NCBI GenBank assembly: GCA_029216955.1
Contig: JANAVB010031417.1
Span: 14,501,717 to 14,565,716 of the forward strand
Direction of reading: 5' to 3'
Length of the DNA: 64,000 bases
From: Iris pallida
Taxonomy: Eukaryota; Streptophyta; Magnoliopsida; Asparagales; Iridaceae
Under the pieces are notes generated by a model. It ran no database searches, was not told where the DNA came from, and saw only the letters and a list, made by a program, of their open reading frames with translations. Position 1 is the stretch's first letter; every line of letters begins with the position of its first letter. Positions 25,092 to 36,898 of the stretch are shown piece by piece. Both the position numbers and the translations under genes were made by a program.

Positions 25092-26363
25092 TTGACATTT
25101 CGGTATCCTTCGACTTCATTGATCATTCATGTCCGATCGTTTGATTGCTCTCTTATCCCTTTTCTTAGGGACACATCGTCTGCATCTGTCAGAACTGGAC
25201 AGCAACAACAAGGGCAACATGGACAACATGACCAGGTTGGTCAGCTACAAGGGCCAGTACTACCTCAAGAGACTATCCAAGAAGAAGTGATAGTGGAACC
25301 AGCAGCCGGACCGCAGTATCCGGAGGTTCCTATACCGCCCATAGTTCCACCTACCCCAGTGGAAGTGGACACACCGGCCCTTCTGGAGATCATGAGAGGG
25401 ATGATGGCTACTCAGCAACACCAGATGTTAGCCCAGCAGCGCATGCACGCTCAGTTACAAGAGCAGAACGTACTACTCAACCAAGGATTGCAGACGGCTT
25501 TGGAAAGAGGGGCGAGAACAGATTCAGGAGCATCAACCAGATTTTGTAAGTACAACTCCCGCCGTTTTGAGGGCACGGAAGATGCCATCTCAGCAGATGC
25601 ATGGCTTAAGGATGTTGAGGCTATTTTGACAGCAGCTAAGGTGCCGGCAGAAGAACGTGTGGATCAGGTGAAGTTGTTACTTCATGATCTCGCACATGAT
25701 TGGTGGGAATTAGAAGAAGTAGGCATCATATGTCCTGTTGCTTGGGACGATTTTACTACAAGATTCAAGACGAAGTACTATGGAGTTGTGGTGCAGTTTG
25801 AGCTACAACAGAAGTTTATCAACCTCAGACAGGCTAGCAAGACTGTAGATGCTTATGCAGCAGAGTTCTGCAGATTGAGTAGGTTCGCCCCAGAGATGGT
25901 AGCAACGGAGAGCCAGAGGGCTACGAGGTTCCAGCAAGGGTTTCATCTTGAGCTCTTGCAATTGATAGAGGGGCACAACTACCAGACTTTCGATGAGGTA
26001 TTGACGGTAACCCGAAGGCATGAGATCACCATTCAGAGGATCACGGCAAGGACTGTAGGTTAGAAGAGATCCCACAGTCAGATTGAAGGAGGAGGGGGAG
26101 CAGCGTCCCGAACAACAACACCATCCCTTGGCATTCGCATTCACGATGTGGCAATGCGAGGGCCAGCACCACCACCCAGGCAGCAGCAACAGCAACAAAG
26201 GAAGAACCAGCAACCCCCAGCGGGCTGCACTTATTATGGAAAGGTAGGACACACTAGAGATGTGTGTCGGACATTGAACGGGCAATGTTTGATATGTGGA
26301 AGCCCAGATCATCGGGTTACCACCTGTCCCATGAATTCGAGGTCAGGAGGACCAGTACAATAA
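25092..26363 (+). pseudogene. gag: gag with retrotransposon gag domain and two zinc knuckles
   Basis: The reading frame encodes a Gln/Pro-rich N-terminus, then a retrotransposon gag (capsid) domain with LLLHDLAHDWWELEEVG, WDDFTTRFKTKYYG and QKFINLRQ. After an in-frame TAG at 26,061 the same frame continues to two CCHC knuckles: CTYYGKVGHTRDVC, in which the second Cys is replaced by Tyr, and an intact CLICGSPDHRVTTC. A TAA at 26,361 follows. Gag packages element RNA into particles. The true start is uncertain because the first ATG lies within a poorly conserved segment. Confidence 0.9.
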
Positions 26364-27120
26364 TTTCCTGCTCTGTCGGCACCAGGGACAGGCCAGTATC
26401 GAGGACCAGCGGTAGCAGTAAGGCCGTTGGCACAACGCCCGTTAATGCCGCAGGCTCAGATGTTTCGGCAGCAAGGACCGCCGATGCAACAGCGCCAGCA
26501 TAGACCACCCCAGCATCATCAAGACAGGGGCCAGCAGCAGCACCAGGCTAGGCCGTAACATGGGAACCAACAAGGAGGTCGAGGGCAGGCATTCACTCTG
26601 TCCTTGGAGGAGGCATTAGCATCGGGAGATGTTGTGGCAGGTAACATTCTAGTCGCCTCATATCCCGCAGTAGCATTGTTTGATTCAGGAGCATCACACT
26701 CATTTATATTTGCATAATTTGTAACACGACTAGGAATGGAGTTCGAGGCATTGCCAGGGAGGTTAAATATACTCACTGGTAATAGGCTCGTAGGAGTTAG
26801 TAGAGTTATTCTAGCATGTAGCATTGTAGTTTGCGGGCATTCCTTACCCGCCCGGTTGATAGAATTTCCTGTTGGAAATTTCAACGTTATCTTAGGCATG
26901 GACTAGCTGAAAGACAGTCATACGACAATAGATTATCGTAGAGGGAGTGTATCTTTCGATATTCCAGGCATGAAGCGGTTCACCTTAGTCAGATCAGTGG
27001 CAACTCAACAAGAGCAGGGAGTAGTGACGGCAATGGAAGAAGTTCAAGTTCCGAAGGTAGTTAAAGAGTTTCTAGACGTATTCCCCCGAAGAACTTCCAG
27101 GTCTGCCACCCATTAGAGAT
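26364..27120 (+). pseudogene. Aspartic protease region of the gypsy polyprotein
   Basis: The gag frame continues through a Gln-rich linker to the protease motif VALFDSGASHSFI (about 26,675) and the later NVILGMD block before a stop that replaces Trp (TAG 26,904). Further stops are TAA at 26,556 and TAA at 26,715. Near 27,085 a run of five C's shifts the frame into that of the RT; in the next frame the expected [14 protein letters not shown] follows. Confidence 0.88.
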
Positions 27121-30003
27121 ATTGAGTTCAGTATAGAATTGGCACCTAGAACTAAACCGATATCAGATCGAGTTTACAGAATGGCGGATTCAGAACAGGC
27201 CAAGGTATATCAGCACATAGAGGAACTAAAGGAGAAGAAGTTCATCCAAGCTAGCATATCACCATGGACAGCACCAGTGGTACTTGTGGGGAAGAAGGAT
27301 GGGTCATCCAGATTATGCATTGATTACAGGAAGCTTAACGCGGCAACAGTAAAGAACAAGTACCCACTACCCAGGATCGACGACTTGTTTGATCAGTTGA
27401 ACAGAGCTAGAGTTTTCTCCAAGATAGATCTACGTTCAGGGTATCATCAAGTAAGGGTTCGGAAGGAGGATATTCCTAAGACAGCATTCAGGTCGAAGTA
27501 TGGACATTATAAATTCTTGGTAATGCCGTTTGGTTTGACCAATGCTCCAGCAATATTCATAGATTTGATGAACCGCATCTTTATGCCGTATTTGGATCAA
27601 TTTGTCGTTTTGTTTCTCGACGACATTCTAGTATACTCTACTAGTGAGGAGGAACATGAGGACCACCTCCGAAAAGTGTTACAGGTTCTGAGAGAGAACA
27701 AGTTGTATGCCAAGCTCAGCAAGCGTGAGTTTTGGTCGGACCACATTTCATTTTTGGGGCACATCGTATCAGGAGCTGGAGTAGCAGTGGATCCCAAGAA
27801 GGTAGAAGCAGTAGAGAGTTGGCCAGTACCCAAGACCGTAGCCGATGTGCGAAGTTTCTTGGGATTGGCGGGATATTACAGAAGGTTCGTATCAGATTTT
27901 ACAAGACTTTCAGCACCCATGACCCGCTTGACACGGAAGGATGTGCCATTCGTCTGGTCGGCAGAATGCTAGGCATTATTTGAGAATCTGAAACAGAAGT
28001 TGATATCGGCACCTATTCTGACATTGCCAGTTGGACCCGGAGGTTTTACAGTATATTGTGATGCATCAGGAAAATGACTTGGGTGCTTCCTCATGCAACA
28101 TGGGAAGGTGATAGCATACGTATCTAGGCAATTTTGAGACCACGAGAAGAATTATCCAACTCATGACTTGGAGTTGGCAGCAGTAGTATTTGCTTTGAAG
28201 CTATGAAGGTATTACTTATATGGTGACCGAGTGGACATGTACACAGACCATAAAAGTCTGAAGTACATCTTTACTCAGAAGGAGCTGAACATGAGACAGA
28301 GAAGATGGTTGGAGTTGATCAAGGATTACGACGTGGAGCTTCAGTATCATCCAGGCAAGACTAATATGGTAGCAGATGCTCTTAGCAGGAGAGGCGGCGC
28401 ATTTATGTTGACAACCCAAAAGCATATCTTAGATGACCTTCAGGAGATGGGCATCGAGGTTATACTTCCTAGTGATGTAGAAATTCTGACAAGTCTACAA
28501 GTTCAATCTGACTTGGTAGACAGGATCAAGGCAGCTCAGGCACAGGATCCAAGGATTCAGAAGCTTAGGGCAGAATGTGAGTCAGGACTCAGGAAGGAGA
28601 TGAGAATTCATGAAGATGGTACACTTAGGTTTGGGTCACGTCTATGTGTGCCTAGTGGAGATATCAGACAGGAGGTTATGGTAGAAGCTCACAGTTCTCA
28701 GTATTCTATACATCCTGGAGGGACCAAGATGTACCAAGATATCAAGCAGCACTTTTGGTAGAACGGGATGAAGAGGGAGATAGCTAGATTTGTTTCCCGT
28801 TGCTTGGTATGTCAGCAAGTGAAGGCAGAACAGCAGAGGTCAGCTGGATTATTGCAACTGCTTCCTATTCCGGAATGGAAGTGGGAACACATCACAATAG
28901 ATTTTGTGACTGGTTTACCGAGATCACCAAGTGGTAAAGATGCTATTTGGGTAATAGTGGACCGACTTACAAAGGTGGCACACTTTCTTCCTTTTAGAGT
29001 AGGACAATCTACAGAAAAGTTGGCAGAGTTGTATATGCAGCAGATAGTCAGGCAGCATGGAGTCCCTGTCAGTATTGTGTCCGATAGAGATACCCGTTTT
29101 ACATCACATTTTTGGAAGAGTCTACATCATAGTCTGGGTACCAAGTTAAGATTTAGCACGGCTTACCATCCGTAAACGGACGGGCAATCAGAAAGAACAA
29201 TTCAGACTTTGGAAGACATATTGCGAGCTTGCACTCTGGATTTTAGAGGATCTTGGGAGAGTCACCTGCACTTGGTCGAGTTCTCATACAACAACAGTTA
29301 TCAAGCCAGTATCCAGATGGCGCCATTTGAAGCACTATATGGTAAGAAGTGTAGGTCGCCACTAGCATGGGATGATATCGGGGAGAGGAAGATGCTAGGC
29401 CCAGAAATGATTGTCCAGACAGTTAAAGTGGTTAAGGGAATTAGAGAGCGACTTTGAGTTGCGCAGGATCGGCATCGTCATTGGGCGGACCAGCATCGTA
29501 GGCCGCTAGAGTTTTCTGTTGGGGACCACATGTTCTTGCGGATCTCACCTACCCGTAGGGTCATTAGATTTGGCGTTCGCAGGAAATTGAGTCCGCGATA
29601 CGTGGGCCCATTTGCTATCCTTGATAGGATAGGCGATGTTGCTTATCGTTTACCCCTTCCACCTTCGTTACGAGAGGTGCATGACGTATTTCATGTATCT
29701 CAGTTGCGAAGGTATGTATCGGACCCAAGCCATATCCTTGATCATTCTGAGCTGGTTGTTGGTACCAACTTATCTTACGAGGAACAGTCGGTGTCCATTT
29801 TGGACCGAAGAGAGAAGATACCCAAGAACCGAACAATTAGCCTTGTCCGGGTTGCTTGGGGTCATCACTCTTTAGGGGAGTCAACGTGGAAACGTGATGA
29901 TGATATCCGATCACGGTATCCGCACCTGTTTGACTCACAAGGTATATCTCTTTCTGTATACCTTGATTGTCTTAACTCATCATGCGTGTCACTTTATGAG
30001 TAG
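27121..30003 (+). pseudogene. pol: pol: reverse transcriptase, RNase H, integrase, chromodomain
   Basis: One uninterrupted frame, apart from seven in-frame stops, covers the whole of pol. RT (27,121-27,970) has [29 protein letters not shown] and catalytic FLDDILVYS. RNase H (27,973-28,400) has [11 protein letters not shown] and ADALSRR. Integrase (about 28,690-29,460) has the HHCC finger ([22 protein letters not shown]), a core Asp in [12 protein letters not shown], Asp in [11 protein letters not shown], and a Glu region after [20 protein letters not shown]-terminal chromodomain-like segment (SVSILDRREK to STWKRDDDIRSRYPHLF) places it near Tekay/Del chromoviruses. Stops are at 27,970, 28,075, 28,135, 28,204, 28,759, 29,173 and 29,455. 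Most sit where the family has Gln, Arg or Trp, so they fit deamination of methylated C. Confidence 0.95.
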
Positions 30004-30040
30004 AACTGCTTGATCTTATAGATTGCTAACACTACCAAAT

Positions 30041-30330
30041 TACAGTATTTTAGCGACGGCCATTTAGCGACGGAAATTTTCCGTCGCTATTACCGTCGGA
30101 TCACCGACGGAAAGCAGTGGATAATTTTTTTTATTTTTTTATGCCCATATCCGTCGCTACGCCGTCGATAGGTCGTCGGCCAAGTAGCGACGGTTTTATA
30201 TCCGTCGCTAGAACGTCGCATATTTTGGCGACAAAAGCCTAAAATATTGGCGCGAGATTTACTGACGACTTAGCGACGGAATAATCCGTCGCTACTCCGT
30301 CGCTAATTTATGTACCCTAACTTAAATTGA
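30041..30330. repeat. CACTA left subterminal repeats
   Basis: Many direct and inverted copies of TAGCGACGG / CCGTCGCTA, often spaced as TAGCGACGGAAATTTTCCG. In this family such motifs bind the TnpA-type protein. Confidence 0.93.
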
Positions 30331-30489
30331 ACCGACGGGGGGGAAATTTTCATTCCCCCCCAAAACACTCTCTCTTCCCTCTTCCTCTCTCCGACGATCT
30401 CCCTCTCTTCGACCGGCGATCTCCCTCTCTCTCTCTAAGGTATGCTCTCTCTCCCCCCCTCTCTCTCTCTATCTCCCTCTCTCTCTCTC

Positions 30490-31025
30490 TCTTTTACGAT
30501 TTGGGGGGTTGGGGGGCTGTCGTAGTGGTCGGAGAGGGTGTGGGGCAGGGGGGTTTCGGGTACGGGGTGGGGTGGTCGGGGCAAGGGTGGAGTGGGGTGG
30601 TCGGGGGCAGGGGGGTCGGGGAGGGGGTCGGGCAGGGGTGGGGGGGTGGTCTGGGCAGGGGGGTTCGGGTAGGGGGTGGGGTGGTCGGGGCAAGGGTGGG
30701 GTGGGAGAGGGGGCAGGGGGGTCGGGGAGGGGGTCGGGCAGGGGTTGGGGGGTGGTCTGGGCAGGGGGGTGGGAGAGGGGGGTCGGGCAGGGGTTGGGGG
30801 AGGGTCGGGCAGGGGTTGGGGGGGGTCGGGGCAGGGGGGACAGGGGGGTGGAAGAGGGGGTCGGGCAGGGGTTGGGGAGGGTCGGGGCAGGGGGGGCCAG
30901 GGGGGTGGGAGAGGGGGTCGGGCAGGGGTTGGGGGGGTCGGGCAGGGGTTGGGGGGGGTCGGGGCAGGGGTTGGGGGGGGTCGGGCAGGGGTTAGGGGGG
31001 TCGGGGCAGGGGGGCGTAGGAGGGA
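30490..31025 (+). repeat. G-rich minisatellite with potential for G-quadruplexes
   Basis: About 530 bp of strongly strand-asymmetric sequence built from GGTCGGGCAGGGGTTGGGG-like units, many with four or more G-runs in 20 bp. The long six-frame ORFs here are composition effects, not genes. It lies between the CACTA left end and the transposase. Confidence 0.93.
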
Positions 31026-31064
31026 CTCTGGAGTCCCCGCGCAGGAGTCCTCCTCCTCCTCTCC

Positions 31065-31211
31065 CACAGACACACACACACACACGGACACACACACACA
31101 CACACGGACACACGGACACACAGACACACACAGACACAGACACACACACACACACACACACGGACACATACGGACACAGACACACGGATACACACACACA
31201 CAGATATATAT

Positions 31212-31280
<69 letters not shown>

Positions 31281-31301
31281 CATAATTTTAAGTAATTTAT
31301 T

Positions 31302-31374
<73 letters not shown>

Positions 31375-31375
31375 C
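31065..31375 (+). repeat. (CA)n and (TA)n microsatellites in the CACTA element
   Basis: An ACACACGGACAC-type CA tract at 31,065-31,200 is followed by TA tracts at 31,203-31,278 and 31,302-31,370. Confidence 0.95.
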
Positions 31376-31719
31376 ACACGTCGTGAAGTCTAGTATATAT
31401 ATTTGATTAGCTAAGGTAGAAGTTTAGCCTAATTAAGGTTAGTTTTGACAGAGTTGACTTGGACTCCTAATTTGACCTAGAACTAGCCTAGTTGACCTAT
31501 TTGTATTTCGATTGATATCATATGAATAGTTTGCCTAAGATTTGATTGGGTTGGTTTTAATGTGTGGGTAAATTAGTTTACCTTATTTTAGAGTATGACT
31601 ACGTAGCTAGTGTGTAGAGTAGTATATGGTTACTAGATCCTAGTGTAGAGTAGTATGTAGAGGAGTATGGCTACTAGTGATATATAGATATGTAGGTCCA
31701 TGTGTATCTGTATCGGACT

Positions 31720-31855
31720 ATCGCTATCGGTATCGAACTATCGCTATCGGTATCGGACTATCGCTATCGGTATCGAACTATCGGTATCGATCGAACTATC
31801 GGTATCGGACTATCGCTATCGGTATCGGACTATCGCTATCAGTATCGACCGTATA
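31720..31855 (+). repeat. 20-bp tandem repeat in the CACTA element
   Basis: About six to seven units of RACTATCGCTATCGGTATCG, some shortened. Single related words (GTATCGGTATCGG) recur at 31,925 and 32,650. Confidence 0.88.
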
Positions 31856-31931
31856 TACTTAGTATCGGGCGTAGCGGATTAGTATCGATCAGTATATAGG
31901 TTTGGGTTAAGATCAAGGTTCAAAGTATCGG

Positions 31932-32454
31932 TATCGGAATAGTAGGCCGAATAGGAGGCCGAGATAGTCGAATGAGAAGAAGGGAAGAAGGGAGGAGCAG
32001 ATGGGTCCAGAGCCATGGTGGAGGAGGAGAAGTAACATGAGAGCAGTTTCCGCCGTAACATCTCCTGGCTCTGCTGGCAATTGAAGTCCAGATGCTACAA
32101 AGGACGATCCTTCGCTGAAATCGACTACAACACCCATCAGTTCAAGTTCATTCCTATATGAGTAGATTCCAATGCCATAGAAGCCATCAGTTTGTTGACC
32201 TTCCTCTATGACATTGGAATATACTCATATAGGAATGAACTTGAACTGATGGGTGTTGTAGTCGATTTCAGCGAAGGATCGTCCTTTGTAGCATCTGGAC
32301 TTCAGTTGCCAGTAGAGCCAGGAGATGTTACGGCGGAAACTGCTCTCATGTTACTTCTCCTCCTCCACCATGGCTCTGGACCCATCTGCTCCTTCTTTCT
32401 TCCCTTCTTCTCATTCGACTATCTCGGTCTCCTATTCGGCCTACTATTCCGATA
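31932..32454. repeat. 250-bp inverted duplication (hairpin) of captured gene sequence
   Basis: The arms 31,932-32,180 and 32,206-32,454 are near-identical reverse complements, with only a handful of differences seen (for example at the AGTAKATTCC and AATGYCATAG positions). The spacer is about 25 bp. Plus-strand translation of the right arm gives YSYRNELELMGVVVDFSEGS and VASGLQLPVEPGDVTAETAL, protein-like sequence that reminds me of plant NO VEIN-like / HSP90-like ATPase proteins (tentative). It then changes to a different open stretch starting MALDPSAPSFFPSS. This suggests capture of one or two host exons followed by inverted duplication. Confidence 0.9.
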
Positions 32455-32720
32455 TGCGTTTGATACGGTCTACCTAACCTATATACTGATACTAATCTGA
32501 TACTCTCTGATATTAAGTACATCCGGCTTACTAGCTAGCGGATCCACCAGTTACATGATTATATACTAATTATGTTAGATTGTGATACTAAGTAGCCTCG
32601 TCGTAGGCCTAGCGTGTTATCCACAAGTTTAGTTTTTCTTACGATATGAGTATCGGTATCGGGCTATTAATTCTTATGTTTAGTTTGTCTTACGATACAG
32701 ATATTCACATCAAATCGAGC

Positions 32721-35700
32721 ATGAATCGTTACTTTGTTGATCGTACATGGATGTACAAACGACAACACGAGAGCAGAATTGGTGTGAGTGACGATTTTCA
32801 GGCAGGTGTGGAAGTATTTCTTAAGTATGCCATGAGCAAAACTCAGTACATGGACGATAACAAAATCAAGTGTCAATGTGTTAATTGTCACAATAGACGT
32901 TTCGAAGAAGTGATGACTGTGAGAGATCATTTGACCCGTAAGGGTTTCGTACGTGATTACGGCCTGTGGTCATCGCAAGGTGAATTATATTCAGAAAGAC
33001 AGGCTGCAGAAGCTGGTACTTATGCTTTTGATGATAATGCTGCAACGGATGTCCTCGAAGACGACGGATGCTCTGTGGATTATGGAGACATGCAGAACCT
33101 TGCACGAGATATGGTGTATGCTATGGCAGGGCCTAATTTTGATCCGGAGGATCCTAATCCCGAGGCAAAGGAGTTCTATGATATGTTTAAGGACGCAGAT
33201 ACTCCTCTATATCCTGGTTGTGAGACTCATTACGTACTGTCAGTGACGATGCGGTTGTTGAACATAAAGTCTGATTTTAACTTGCCACAAGCTTGCTATG
33301 ATCGGATCACACAATTAACTAATGAGGTGTAACCGAAGGAATCAAAAGAGCTTCCAAGAAACTTCTACAAGTCAAAGATGATGGTCCGACAACTGGGACT
33401 GGGGTACGAGAAGATAGATTGCTGTCGCAACGGATGCATGTTGTATTACAAAGAGAATTACGTATTAGAAAGTTGTTGGTTCTGTAATGCGGATCGTTAC
33501 AAGACAGTACAGGGAAAAGGAAAGTCAACTAGAAAACGACGTCCTTACAAGTATATGCATTACTTGTCGATCACGAAGCGCTTACAGAGGATGTATATGT
33601 CTCTGAATACAGCAGAACACATGACGTGGCACAGTGAAGATCGCATAAAGGACGAAGGAGAATTGTCGGCGTGGAAATATTTTGATTTGTGTCATCCAGA
33701 TTTTGCTGCAGAGCCTAGAAATGTACGCCTGGCGCTATGTTCTGATGGCTTCGCCCCTTTCGGACAGTCGGAATCTCAATACTCATGCTGGCCGGTCATT
33801 CTTACTCCTTACAATCTGCCACCATGGATGTGTATGAAGACTCCTTATATGTTCTTGACAGCTATCATACCCGGTCCCAAAAATCCGACAAAGAATATCG
33901 ATATATATTTACAGCCGTTGGTGGATGAGCTGAAACAGTTGTGGGAGATCGGCGTCACGACCTATGATAGTTCCAGAAAATAAAACTTTCAGATGAGAGC
34001 TTCACTCATGTGGACAATCAATGATTTTCCAGCATACGGTATGCTGTCGGGGTGGAGTACGCACGGCAACATGTCTTGTCCGATATGTATGGAAAATAGT
34101 AAGGCGTTCCGCCTTAGACATGGAGGAAAAACTTCTTTCTTTGACTGTCACCGTCAATTTCTGCCAACGAGACATCCTTGGCGAAAGAACAAGGACGCGT
34201 TCAGATATGGAAAACAAGAATTTTCTGAACCTCCTGCCAGATTGTCGGGATACGATATTTGGGAAGATGTAAAGGAATTGCCCACCGCAATGGAAGATCC
34301 ATCGAACAATCGTGTCGAGGGATTCGGACAAAGCCATAACTGGACCAAACGGAGTATCTTCTGGGACTTGCCTTATTGGAAAGATAATCTTATTAGGCAT
34401 AATCTTGATGTCATGCATATCGAAAAGAATGTGTTCGATAATGTCTTCAATACCGTTATGGATATTAAAGGAAAGACGAAGGACAATCCAAAAGCAAGAC
34501 AAGACATGGCCGAGATATGCAAACGTCATAATCTAAACTTGATACAAAGGGGAGCTGGTGGACAAGTAACTAAGCCGATAGCGCCATACGCATTGAGCAA
34601 GGAAGATAGATTAATAATCTGCAAGTGGATATCTACTTTAAGATTTCCCGACGGCTATGTATCGAATTTGTCTAGATGCGTTGATCTCAATGAACGCAAG
34701 CTAACAGGAATGAAGAGTCACGACTGCCACGTGTTTATGGAAAGATTACTGCCCATTGCGTTGAGAGAGTTGTTGCCTTCTGCTGTATGGGCTCCGTTGG
34801 CTGAGCTGTCTACATTCTTCAGGGATATCTGTTCAACTAAGCTCACGGTGCAACATATGATACAACTTGAGGAGAAGATTGTCTTAACAATTTGCAAGTT
34901 AGAGAAAATATTTCCATCGGGTTTCTTCGACAGTATGGAACATCTACCGATTCATCTAGCATACGAAGCCCGTGTCGGTGCATCTGTTCATTATCGATGG
35001 ATGTACCCCTTTGAAAGGTAAATAAAAATCGATATAATTTAAGTGGATTTTATAATTCATTGTTAATTCTCAAGATAATTTGTCTCTCTAGGTATCTACA
35101 TCATCTAAAGAAGAAAGTTGGCAACAAGGCTCATATAGAGGCTTCGATATGCGAAGCATATCTTATCGAGGAGGTGTCAAACTTTTGCTCCATTTATTTC
35201 GATACTCATGTTGAGACAAATCGAAATAGACCTCAAAGGAATGACGAAGACGTTGAGGAAGGAGGTATGTTCAATTTAAGGGGCAAGCCTATTGGGGCTA
35301 GTAAGAAACGGTGGTTGAGTGACGATAAGTATGATGCCGCTCACCGATATGTTTTGTTAAATTGTGACATACAAGAAGTGAGAGATTTGGAGAAGTAAGT
35401 GACTACACCTCGTTATAATCTCTAATTTGGTGAGGTAAGTGACTACACTAATTTTTATTCTCTCTAACAGTGTATTTAGAGATGAAGTCAAAATAAGGAC
35501 ACCCGATATTACCGATGAGGGACTTCAAAGAGAGGTTGATTTTACCTTTCCGTCATGGTTTCGAGATTACGTAAGTAACTGAGATAATATGTTATGTGGC
35601 TACCATTTAAATATATATATGCAACTAAAACATTTAAAGTTTACAGATTTTATTAGCTGAACCAAGTACACTCACAAATGAGAGCATTCGTTATTTGTCA

Positions 35701-36501
35701 TTGGGACCGAAGAAGCATGCAAAGACTTGGCCCGACTATGTCGTTAATGGCTTCAAGTTTAAGACAACTCAACATCCTATAAATGTCGAATTTCTCAATG
35801 ACGGCTTCAGTACGAAGGATTCTGGTGTTTGCATAAGAGGCACAATCTATGACGACGAACCGGACTTTGACTATTATGGAGTGCTTCGGGATATTATAGA
35901 ATTACAATATAGTGCCCCATTTGATATGCATATTGTTATGTTCAAATGTGAGTGGTTCGATACGACACCAAATATCGGTTGGAGAATCGATAAACAATTT
36001 GGATTCGTCGATATAAATCATCGCAGGAGCTATAGAGGGTCCGACACGTTTGCGATAGCAAGTCAGGCTGTTCAAGTCTACTATACAAGCTACCCAAGGC
36101 GTCGTAGAGATCGCTTTGACTGGTGGGCAGTATGCAAGATTAAATCTAGAAATACATTCAACGTTGGAGACCCAGCATACCAAGAGGACCAGATCGAAAA
36201 GCCCCAATACTTGGGACAACAGTCTTGTGACATGGATGTTGAATTAGAGGTTGATATACCTCTTGCTGATGAAAATAGAGGGGAGGAAGAGGTTGATATA
36301 CAAGACTTAGATGTCAACCAGGGGAGAAAGAGGCGTCTTGTCCCAAGTATTGAGACTGAAGACGAAGAAGAAGAAGAAGAAGAAGAAGAAGAAGAAGAAC
36401 TTTATGAGGATGAGGATGAGGATACAGATGAATTCGACGATGAGGATGGGGATGATGATGATGAGGCCGAGGCCGAGGAAGAGGACGATGACGATGATTA
36501 A
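32721..36501 (+). pseudogene. TnpD (tnp2-type) CACTA transposase, nearly intact
   Basis: This is the catalytic transposase of En/Spm elements. From ATG 32,721: a transposase-associated domain (RTWMYKRQHES, CQCVNCHNRR, RDHLTRKGF); the tnp2 core (LGLGYEKIDCCRNGCMLYYK, DGFAPFGQS, WTINDFPAYGMLSGW, NLDVMHIEKNVFDNV); DUF4218 (KSHDCHVFMERLLP to IHLAYEARVG); and DUF4216 (SGVCIRGTIYDDEPDFDYYG to RFDWWAVCKI). It ends in a long acidic tail. Introns: 35,018-35,091, 35,395-35,470 and 35,571-35,646, all GT-AG and in phase. The stop TAA is at 36,499. Two in-frame TAA codons, at 33,330 and 33,981, lie in one otherwise continuous frame. The second replaces the usual Gln (CAA). Read-through or an active sister copy would be needed for function. 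Confidence 0.95.
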
Positions 36502-36898
36502 ATATCGCTATATTTCAGTTGTATCTTGAAGCACCCAATATCTAGTCTCGAATCCTAAATTACCCTATTACATTTGGATTTACAATTACAAGTCTAGTGG
36601 AACACAAGATGCCCTTTCATCAAAAGTTACAAGAATTGTACTTTGTTGTATTGGTGCGTGATTTTATCAGATTTTGTGTATCTAGCTTTTATTCGTACTT
36701 CACTTCTGATTGTAATATTTATTTCAGTTTGGGATATTTACGTATTATTGTATGAGTTTCTTTTTGCAGATGGCACTCCTAGGCCTACTCGTCTGGGCGG
36801 CACTCATCGCCCTGCTGCTGGTATGGATATGTTTAGTTTTATATTCATTTATAAATCTATGTTGTCGGTATTTTGTTTATGTGTTCTATTTACAGGGC

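Noticed and set aside
30327..31386. Long Gly/Arg- or Pro-rich and Thr/His-rich ORFs on both strands
   Set aside because: Caused by G-rich, CA and TA repeats; open on both strands at once with no domain.
31720..31900. Ser/Arg-Tyr repeat ORFs (YRYRTIAIG)
   Set aside because: Generated by the 20-bp ACTATCGCTATCGGTATCG repeat.
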